From Candidatus Dojkabacteria bacterium UBA2259 (GTDB lineage: Bacteria > Patescibacteriota > Dojkabacteria > SC72): 11,753 nucleotides of DNA. The translations under genes were made by a program, and so were the position numbers. The stretch covers positions 1-11,753 of the forward strand of contig DDXN01000008.1 of NCBI GenBank assembly GCA_002347605.1, written 5' to 3'. The notes under the pieces are model-generated. The model ran no database searches and was not told the DNA's origin. It saw only the letters and a list, made by a program, of their open reading frames with translations. Each line of letters opens with the position of its first letter. The stretch's first letter is position 1. Below, piece by piece: positions 7,353-11,753 of this stretch.

Positions 7353-7358
7353 ATTATA
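7353..7358 (-). promoter_or_regulatory. Putative -10 (TATAAT) of the superoxide reductase gene
   Basis: A consensus TATAAT overlaps the upstream in-frame ATG at 7354. Initiation about 7 nt downstream would give a short 5' leader of roughly 20 nt before the ATG at 7324, containing AAGAGA as a weak ribosome site. No good -35 was found at 17 nt. Confidence 0.45.
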
Positions 7359-7411
7359 CATTTTTTAAGTTGAAATATCTTTCTTTTTTGTATAGCATAT
7401 TTAATAATTTT

Positions 7412-7417
7412 TAGAAT
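7412..7417 (+). promoter_or_regulatory. Putative -10 hexamer of the unknown 7425 gene (leaderless, TTG start)
   Basis: TAGAAT is followed by 7 nt and a TTG at 7425. A second TTG at 7419 lies only 1 nt after the hexamer, so the hexamer argues for 7425 as the start. Confidence 0.38.
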
Positions 7418-7424
7418 TTTGTAC

Positions 7425-8120
7425 TTGTTAGAAACATATACTCATAATATTTTCACAAATGAACATGACCAGACTCCTCTTGAGAGAAATTGGGAGAGTT
7501 TAAGGACAGAGTTAATCGATTTAACAGATTACAGAATTGATACAAGTAGGGATAAATGGTATCAAGAGGTGTATATGTTTTACAAATTAGATATTGAAAG
7601 TTTTATTCCCACTCATCCTTCAGATGTAAATAGATTGCCAAAGGGTATAGTTGCAGAGACATTCTTTCTTAATGGATGTAGATTAAGAGGCTTGCGATGT
7701 AATTCATGTTCTGGAGATGAAGATGTAATGGGAGCAGATTTTAATATCTCTTGTGGAAATGAAACAAGGTTTTTTGATGTTTCAGTTGATACATCAAAGA
7801 GAGGCTTAATGAGTAAAGTAAGAGAGGGGAGATTTCCAACTCTATTTATTCCTTGGGAGGAGGCAAAGAGTAGTAATGGGTATTTAAGAAGTTATGCAGA
7901 AAGATATCTTAGGTATGGGATATTTAATACCAATGAGTATTTTAGTAATATACTTTCATCTAACTATATTGTGCTAGATCATATTAAAAGGATGTTTTGG
8001 AAAAACCAAGAAGATTGTGGAAGGGTATTTGGGAAGAAAGGAATAAATTTCTCAAAGGCAGGTATTCAGTATATTAGGAGTTTGGAAGGAACATTGAGAT
8101 TACTAAGAAAGGGAATTTAA
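7425..8120 (+). CDS. Hypothetical protein, possible PD-(D/E)XK-like fold
   Basis: I do not recognise this family. About 231 soluble residues with no TM segment. In numbering from the alternative TTG at 7419, the centre reads: helix GIVAETFFLNGCRLRG with Glu80, then four Cys (87, 94, 97, 112; spacing 6, 2, 14), strand GADFNIS with Asp107, strand RFFDVSVDTSK with Asp120, and strand FPTLFIPW (139-146). The order Glu-helix, Asp, hairpin, hydrophobic strand with Asp is reminiscent of PD-(D/E)XK nucleases, but the expected Lys of the (D/E)XK pair is Ser122, with Lys127 nearby; treat this as a weak hypothesis. The Cys could bind a metal. It is divergent from the superoxide reductase gene, and its stop codon directly abuts the stop of typA. 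No ATG start exists near the 5' end, so TTG is used. The frame is intact and base composition matches its neighbours. Confidence 0.72.
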   Translation: MLETYTHNIFTNEHDQTPLERNWESLRTELIDLTDYRIDTSRDKWYQEVYMFYKLDIESFIPTHPSDVNRLPKGIVAETFFLNGCRLRGLRCNSCSGDEDVMGADFNISCGNETRFFDVSVDTSKRGLMSKVREGRFPTLFIPWEEAKSSNGYLRSYAERYLRYGIFNTNEYFSNILSSNYIVLDHIKRMFWKNQEDCGRVFGKKGINFSKAGIQYIRSLEGTLRLLRKGI

Positions 8121-10013
8121 TTACTCTTCTATCCCCATTTGTTGTTTAGCATATGCAGTTAGGTTCTTTCTTTTAGCCCAGGTTCTTTCTGTTTCAGTGA
8201 GTAACTTTTTTCTTAATCTAATATTTTTTGGTGTAATCTCTATTAGTTCGTCGTCATTTATGAATGAGAGAGCGTATTCAATGGTAAGGGGTATAGGGGA
8301 TTTTAGATTAACCATTGTTAATTCACTTCTAAGTACTCTTACATTTGTTTTATGTCTTGCTTTACATGGGTTAACAACTATGTCTTGTTCATGGTTATTT
8401 ATACCAATAATCATTCCTTCGTATACCTCCTGCGATGATCCTACAAACAAATGTCCTCTATCTTGAATTGTTGTTAGCGAGAATCCTAATGTAGTGCCTG
8501 TATCTTGAGATATTATTACACCTTTTCTAAATAGTGGTGGTTGTTTAATATATTCTACATAGTCAGTTACAAAACTATTTGTTACAGCTGTACCCTTAGT
8601 AGCATTCATTAATACTCTATGTAGACCAATAAGATTTCTTGTTAATATTTTGTATGTAAATCTTGTTTGTAATCCCTCACTTTCGATATCTTGCATCTCT
8701 CCCTTTCTGTTACTTACCTCTTCCGTTACAGTACTTAGGTACTCTGTTGGACAGTCTATAACTAACTCTTCTACTGGTTCATACTCCTTTCCCTCTTTTT
8801 GGATTAGTACAACCTCTGGTTTACTAAGTTGGAATTCATATCCTTCTCTTCTTAGCTGTTCTACAAGTATTGAGAGTTGTAGCTCTCCTCTTCCTGCAAC
8901 AGAGTAAGAGGAGCCTGATATTTTGGCTATTTTTAAACTGATGTTTAGATCTTTCTCCTGTTCTAATCTCTGTTCTAATTGTTTTGCAGTTACATATTTA
9001 CCCTCTCTACCTGAAAATGGAGAGGTATTAGCTTCAAACTTAACTTTAACAGAAGGAGGTGTTATATGTATATCCTCAAGGGGCTCTGGTGTATCTAGAG
9101 CACACAGTGTTGCACCAATGGCTGTAGATTCTATTCCTGCTAAAGCTACAATCTCACCAGCTTGTGCGAGGTTAATGGGTATCCATGAGAGTCCTTCTTT
9201 TGCAAATATCTCTCTTACTCTTCCTTGAATCTTTTTCTCTTTGTCTATTAGTATTACTGGGTCATTTGTCCTAATACTTCCCCTGTTTATCTTTCCAACT
9301 AGGTATCTGCCTAAGTGTGGGTCATACTCCAACGAGGTTATTTGCATTTGGAATGGAGCATTTTCGTCTCCTTGTGGGGGAGGGCAATACTCAATGATTT
9401 TATCTAGAAGAGGTATGATACTGCCTTCGTACTCACCTGCTTTTGTTAAATCCCCAGTAGGTAACTCTTTCCATATTTTCCCTGCTCTTGCTACTGCATA
9501 ATAGACAGGAAAGTCTAATTGGTTTGTGTTTGTTGCTAGTGAAAGAAAAAGGTCTTGTATTTTACCAACGGTTTTAGATATATTAGCGAGTTTTTTGTCT
9601 ATTTTATTTACAACGACTATTGGAAGAAGGTCCATCTCTAAAGCTTTTTTTAGTACAAACTTTGTTTGAGGCATTACTCCTTCTTGAGCGTCCACTAGTA
9701 GTAAGCATGAGTCTGCCATATTAAGAGTTCTTTCAACTTCTCCTCCAAAGTCAGCGTGTCCGGGTGTATCTATGATATTTATTTTGTAATCTTTGTATCT
9801 AATGGATATATTTTTAGCTTTAATTGTAATACCTTTCTCTTTTTCTAACTCCCCACTATCCAGGATTTGTGTTTGAGACATCTCCTCTTCGTTGTTTCTA
9901 AAGAGGTTTGTTTGTTTCATAAAGGCATCAACTAACGTTGTTTTCCCATGGTCAACATGGGCTATGATTGCAATGTTTCTTATATTTTCTTTACTTAAAG
10001 GTGTATATTCCAT
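8121..10013 (-). CDS. typA: TypA/BipA ribosome-associated translational GTPase
   Basis: Binds ribosomes and hydrolyses GTP; in other bacteria it supports 50S assembly, cold growth and stress adaptation. From the ATG at 10013 it has 630 residues, slightly longer than the usual 600-615. Visible: G1 AHVDHGKTT (18-26), G2 within EKGITIKAK (60-68), G3 DTPGHADF (82-89), G4 NKID (136-139), a beta-barrel domain II, an EF-G-like domain III (SVAGRGELQLSIL), domain V (VEELVIDCPTEY), and the BipA-specific C-terminal domain with RGHLFVGSSQEVYEGMIIG, VVNPCKARHKTNVR and ALSFINDDELIEITP. These C-terminal motifs separate it from LepA, EF-G and TetM. A GTG at 10034 would add seven residues; homologues begin close to the NIRNIAIIAHVDHG block, so I prefer the ATG. 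No Shine-Dalgarno is seen. It is divergent from a small acidic gene. Confidence 0.95.
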   Translation of the reverse strand: MEYTPLSKENIRNIAIIAHVDHGKTTLVDAFMKQTNLFRNNEEEMSQTQILDSGELEKEKGITIKAKNISIRYKDYKINIIDTPGHADFGGEVERTLNMADSCLLLVDAQEGVMPQTKFVLKKALEMDLLPIVVVNKIDKKLANISKTVGKIQDLFLSLATNTNQLDFPVYYAVARAGKIWKELPTGDLTKAGEYEGSIIPLLDKIIEYCPPPQGDENAPFQMQITSLEYDPHLGRYLVGKINRGSIRTNDPVILIDKEKKIQGRVREIFAKEGLSWIPINLAQAGEIVALAGIESTAIGATLCALDTPEPLEDIHITPPSVKVKFEANTSPFSGREGKYVTAKQLEQRLEQEKDLNISLKIAKISGSSYSVAGRGELQLSILVEQLRREGYEFQLSKPEVVLIQKEGKEYEPVEELVIDCPTEYLSTVTEEVSNRKGEMQDIESEGLQTRFTYKILTRNLIGLHRVLMNATKGTAVTNSFVTDYVEYIKQPPLFRKGVIISQDTGTTLGFSLTTIQDRGHLFVGSSQEVYEGMIIGINNHEQDIVVNPCKARHKTNVRVLRSELTMVNLKSPIPLTIEYALSFINDDELIEITPKNIRLRKKLLTETERTWAKRKNLTAYAKQQMGIEE

Positions 10014-10084
10014 AACAAGTGGACATTTTACCACATAATATCTATATATTCATATTTATGATATATTAAATATGTATAAATTAA

Positions 10085-10090
10085 TACTTT
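10085..10090 (+). promoter_or_regulatory. Putative -10 hexamer of the 10098 small acidic gene (leaderless)
   Basis: TACTTT fits TANNNT and is followed by 7 nt and ATG. The region is extremely T-rich, so chance occurrence is possible. It shares the 84-bp intergenic region with divergent typA. Confidence 0.35.
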
Positions 10091-10097
10091 TTTTAAT

Positions 10098-10301
10098 ATG
10101 TCACCATTTGTAGAACCACTTAAAGATGAAGAGTTTGATCAGGAAGGTAAAAGGCTTGCTGGGTTGGTTAATAATGCTCCTAATCCACAAACTCCTACTA
10201 GTAATCCAATAGAAGAGGAATTACCAGTTAATACGGATAATTTAGTTGAGGATGAGAACATTATTGATACTCAAGAAGAGGATTCGGAAGTAAGAGAATA
10301 G
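10098..10301 (+). CDS. Small acidic, probably disordered hypothetical protein (67 aa)
   Basis: No family recognised. It is very acidic, with Asp/Glu runs at both ends (KDEEFDQEG and TQEEDSEVRE) and an Asn/Pro/Thr-rich centre, so likely intrinsically disordered and cytoplasmic; no signal or TM. The ATG is placed by a TACTTT hexamer at leaderless spacing. It converges on another small acidic gene with only 5 bp between stops. It is real rather than a shadow because nothing else occupies the segment and its promoter spacing matches neighbouring genes, but coding potential cannot be proven without homologues. Confidence 0.6.
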   Translation: MSPFVEPLKDEEFDQEGKRLAGLVNNAPNPQTPTSNPIEEELPVNTDNLVEDENIIDTQEEDSEVRE

Positions 10302-10306
10302 GGGAA

Positions 10307-10489
10307 TTATGATAAAGGGACTTCTTCTAACTCATCTTGTTCTTCTTGGTCTATTAACTCTTCCTCTTTGAGATCTTCGAATGGATTGTACTGGTCCATT
10401 AGTAGGTCATATTCAATTTCATCTTCATCCTCTCCGTAGGGTTGAAATGTCGGTTTTTTATCATAATCGGGTATTTCTTTTTCTGACAT
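10307..10489 (-). CDS. Small acidic hypothetical protein (60 aa)
   Basis: No family recognised. About four residues in ten are Asp or Glu, including GEDEDEIEYD and LKEEELIDQEEQDELEE, with aromatic/proline spots DYDKKPTFQPYG and QYNPFEDL. It is likely disordered or partly helical and cytoplasmic; such proteins can bind basic partners (inference). An AATAAT hexamer stands 7 nt before the ATG, with no Shine-Dalgarno. It is tail-to-tail with the 10098 acidic gene. Confidence 0.6.
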   Translation of the reverse strand: MSEKEIPDYDKKPTFQPYGEDEDEIEYDLLMDQYNPFEDLKEEELIDQEEQDELEEVPLS

Positions 10490-10496
10490 GTAAATA

Positions 10497-10502
10497 ATTA
10501 TT
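10497..10502 (-). promoter_or_regulatory. Putative -10 hexamer of the 60-aa acidic gene (leaderless)
   Basis: AATAAT differs from TATAAT at one base and ends 7 nt before the ATG at 10489. It lies in an 86-bp AT-rich gap that otherwise holds no feature I can support. Confidence 0.42.
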
Positions 10503-10575
10503 AAATTAAATCTAACCTTATTACTTTACTATGATTAATATATTTTTCAATTACCTATAGGAAGAAGATGTTTTT

Positions 10576-10773
10576 CTATTCACATTGTGCTGTTGGAATA
10601 GGGTCAGAGGGGTGACCATGTTCTACCCATACTCCATCTTTACATATCCATGTGTCTTCGTCTCCACCTAATACAAATCGTAGAAATATTAATGTTAGTA
10701 GTAATACCACTATTACTATGAGGAGAGAATACAATCTTTTTTTGTCTTGATATGGTCTTACTCTTTGTTCCAT
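10576..10773 (-). CDS. Small single-pass membrane protein with Trp/Cys/His tail (65 aa)
   Basis: A basic N-terminus (RVRPYQDKKR) is followed by one strong TM helix (residues 14-35) and a 30-residue tail predicted outside the cell by the positive-inside rule. The tail carries an ordered motif: W42-I-C44, G47, W49-V50, H52-G53, P55, P58, P60 and C64. Two Cys 20 apart could form an extracytoplasmic disulfide. From memory, similar Trp-x-Cys...Gly-x-Trp-Val-x-His-Gly-x-Pro...Cys tails occur on many small patescibacterial membrane proteins, but I could not check this here and know no function. It is 16 bp downstream of the two-TM gene on the same strand, so likely co-transcribed. The gap on the coding strand contains CTACCTCC, which is not a ribosome site. 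Confidence 0.72.
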   Translation of the reverse strand: MEQRVRPYQDKKRLYSLLIVIVVLLLTLIFLRFVLGGDEDTWICKDGVWVEHGHPSDPIPTAQCE

Positions 10774-10789
10774 TTTGGAGGTAGAGATA

Positions 10790-11119
10790 CTAAGTAAAAT
10801 TTAGATAGGAATATACGACGTAGAATAATATTAGGAATGGAAATGCTATTGCCAGAGATATTAATATTTTTAATTTAAATCTCCTTTTGAATATTAATGA
10901 ATATGTGAAGTGAAACAGCAAGTATATGATATATATTGTTAAGAGTATTAAAGATACAGTTGATATTTTGTCTACTATCTCAGTAATATTGGAGTATACC
11001 TGATCTGAGAGAGTCTGTTTTAGTCCTTCAAATTGATTTCTGACCAGTGTGTATACGATGTTATATATTCCAGAGGTAATGCTACTTTGAGTAATTACTT
11101 TATGTATTCTCTCAATCAT
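10790..11119 (-). CDS. Small two-TM membrane protein (109 aa), function unknown
   Basis: No family recognised. Residues 1-52 are a polar, partly amphipathic region; TM helices lie at about 53-77 and 84-106, joined by the basic loop FKRRFKLK (77-84). The positive-inside rule places the loop in the cytoplasm and both termini outside, an N-out/C-out hairpin. The ATG at 11119 is preceded by TACAAT at 8 nt and has no Shine-Dalgarno. It probably forms a two-gene unit with the downstream 65-residue membrane protein. Confidence 0.68.
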   Translation of the reverse strand: MIERIHKVITQSSITSGIYNIVYTLVRNQFEGLKQTLSDQVYSNITEIVDKISTVSLILLTIYIIYLLFHFTYSLIFKRRFKLKILISLAIAFPFLILFYVVYSYLNFT

Positions 11120-11127
11120 ATTTATAT

Positions 11128-11133
11128 ATTGTA
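11128..11133 (-). promoter_or_regulatory. Putative -10 hexamer of the two-TM gene (leaderless)
   Basis: TACAAT, the same hexamer as before yvcK, ends 8 nt before the ATG at 11119 with no Shine-Dalgarno. Confidence 0.43.
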
Positions 11134-11197
11134 GTTAAGTAGGATATGAAATGCAATGGGTTTCAATTGTAATAGTATTACGGTCATTTAAAAAGAA

Positions 11198-11206
11198 TGG
11201 TATAAT
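11198..11206 (+). promoter_or_regulatory. Extended -10 promoter TGGTATAAT upstream of ATP-grasp gene
   Basis: A consensus TGnTATAAT extended -10, the best -10 in the window. A weak TTACGG lies 17 nt upstream as a possible -35. Initiation near 11213 would give a 5' leader of about 26 nt. A nearly perfect inverted repeat (11199-11220) overlaps it. Confidence 0.5.
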
Positions 11207-11226
11207 ATCAATATTATCCCGTTATA

Positions 11227-11232
11227 TATATT
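11227..11232 (+). promoter_or_regulatory. Second, leaderless-type -10 hexamer of ATP-grasp gene
   Basis: TATATT followed by 6 nt and ATG, identical in hexamer and spacing to the capA-like gene. With the upstream TGGTATAAT this gives two candidate promoters for one gene. Confidence 0.42.
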
Positions 11233-11238
11233 ACAAAT

Positions 11239-11753
11239 ATGGTTAATCGCTCTGTTTTAGCAGTAGGTATTAATGTACCGAAAGAAGAAAAAAACATAAT
11301 TAAAAAGAAGTTAGGCTTGTCAGATATCTCACTAGATTTTGCATCTATTAAAGATATTATATTTACCATAGTAAAAGGTGAGATTAAGGTGGATATTAAG
11401 GGTAAGGATTTGGATAGGTATGGGAATGTTTGGATACAGTCTGGATGGAATACTACTCATATGGCATATCTGCTACATTTGTATCTTAAATCAAAAAAGA
11501 TTGTGCATAACAAAACAAATATTAGTATTACAAAGCTTTCAGATATATTTCGTTTGGCATCTAAAAATATTGAGGTTCCAAACACATTTTTTCTAAATGG
11601 GTTGAAAGTAAAAGAGGAGAATATCTTGGATATTGAAAAGATTTGTAAGATGCCTTGTATATTTAAAACGTATCTTGGTTCACTTGGTTCTAATGTTAAT
11701 TTAATAGAAAAGAGAGAGGATATTAAGGGTGTTATTAGAGAGAAAAGGAAATT
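11239..11753 (+). CDS. ATP-grasp domain protein (N-terminal part, truncated by window edge)
   Basis: The frame opens at the ATG at 11239 and stays open for 171 codons to the last base, so the 3' end is missing. Residues 1-65 form a pre-ATP-grasp region, followed by YGNVWIQSGWN (61-71) and a helix ending LYLKSKKIVHN (81-91). NKTNISITKLSDIFRLA (91-107) then NIEVPNTFFL (110-119) corresponds to the RimK/D-Ala-D-Ala-ligase pattern of a leftover Asn, a conserved Lys helix and an 'I-x-V/L-P-x-T' strand. PCIFKTYLGSLGSNVNLIE (139-157) matches the ATP-binding strand with Lys143 and the glycine-rich loop. ATP-grasp enzymes join a carboxylate to an amine or thiol through an acyl-phosphate. The substrate is unknown because the C-terminal half is outside. 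A smaller ORF in another frame at 11378-11596 is a shadow. Confidence 0.8.
   Translation, partial: MVNRSVLAVGINVPKEEKNIIKKKLGLSDISLDFASIKDIIFTIVKGEIKVDIKGKDLDRYGNVWIQSGWNTTHMAYLLHLYLKSKKIVHNKTNISITKLSDIFRLASKNIEVPNTFFLNGLKVKEENILDIEKICKMPCIFKTYLGSLGSNVNLIEKREDIKGVIREKRK

Noticed and set aside
8197..9501. Four plus-strand open frames of 85-101 codons (8197-8466, 8650-8907, 8923-9228, 9241-9501)
   Set aside because: They lie wholly antisense to typA, whose motifs are continuous, and their translations are Ser/Cys-rich mirror composition without recognisable motifs.
10555..10582. Purine run followed by T-run (GAAGAAGATGTTTTTCT) as a terminator
   Set aside because: The stem would be about four weak pairs with no GC core; not a convincing intrinsic terminator on either strand.
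10774..10789. GGAGG on the plus strand as a Shine-Dalgarno
   Set aside because: No plus-strand start codon or ORF follows within usable distance. On the coding strand of the 65-aa gene it reads CCTCC, which is not a ribosome site.
11120..11238. tRNA, small RNA or riboswitch in the largest gap (119 bp)
   Set aside because: No cloverleaf, conserved TTC arm or stable GC stem is visible; only promoter-like elements are supported.
11378..11596. 72-codon plus-strand frame
   Set aside because: It is in another frame inside the ATP-grasp gene, which shows family motifs across the same bases.

Overview
This window is an AT-rich (roughly one-third G+C), very compact bacterial chromosome segment. I read it as a member of the Candidate Phyla Radiation (Patescibacteria), perhaps the Dojkabacteria/Microgenomates side; the phylum is an inference. 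Reasons: an IleRS of the eukaryote-like type 2 form; small one-TM and Pro/Thr-rich membrane proteins with short Cys/Trp tails; arginine mostly encoded by AGA/AGG; no visible Shine-Dalgarno in front of most genes; gaps of at most about 120 bp. No recognised gene is interrupted by TGA, and one ends in TGA, so there is no sign of the TGA=Gly code of Gracilibacteria/SR1.

Layout. 1-1438: 3' half of ileS (+). 1412-1951: CarD/CdnL-like transcription factor (-), tail-to-tail with ileS and overlapping it. 2015-3034: yvcK/CofD-like gene (+), whose 3' end overlaps an FkbM-type methyltransferase (-, 3005-3703). Behind that on the minus strand lies a membrane-anchored glucosaminidase/lytic-enzyme-like protein (3717-4307). 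4382-6079: membrane-anchored CapA-family protein with an extra N-terminal extracellular domain (+), followed by a Pro/Thr/Ser-rich repeat protein with a C-terminal TM (+, 6118-6933). 6941-7324: two-iron superoxide reductase/desulfoferrodoxin (-). 7425-8120: unrecognised Cys-containing protein with a faint PD-(D/E)XK-like pattern (+). 8121-10013: TypA/BipA GTPase (-). 10098-10489: two small acidic proteins, tail-to-tail. 10576-11119: two small membrane proteins (-). 11239 to the window end: the 5' part of an ATP-grasp protein (+), running off the edge.

Two architectural themes stand out. First, genes alternate strands almost one by one. Five convergent pairs either overlap at their 3' ends or are separated by 0-7 bp, leaving no space for ordinary intrinsic terminators; divergent pairs share intergenic regions of about 50-120 bp. 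Second, many start codons are preceded at a fixed 6-8 nt by a -10-like hexamer (TANNNT or close) with no Shine-Dalgarno, which suggests widespread leaderless transcription.

Functionally the block mixes housekeeping (IleRS, TypA, CarD), cell-envelope biology (YvcK, glucosaminidase, CapA, Pro-rich tail-anchored protein, small membrane proteins) and oxidative-stress defence (superoxide reductase). I see no mobile element, CRISPR array, tRNA or rRNA. No clear multi-gene undescribed system can be demonstrated; the best leads are the leaderless/terminator-poor architecture, the unknown 7425-8120 protein, the Trp/Cys tail of the 10576-10773 protein, and the ATP-grasp gene at the edge.
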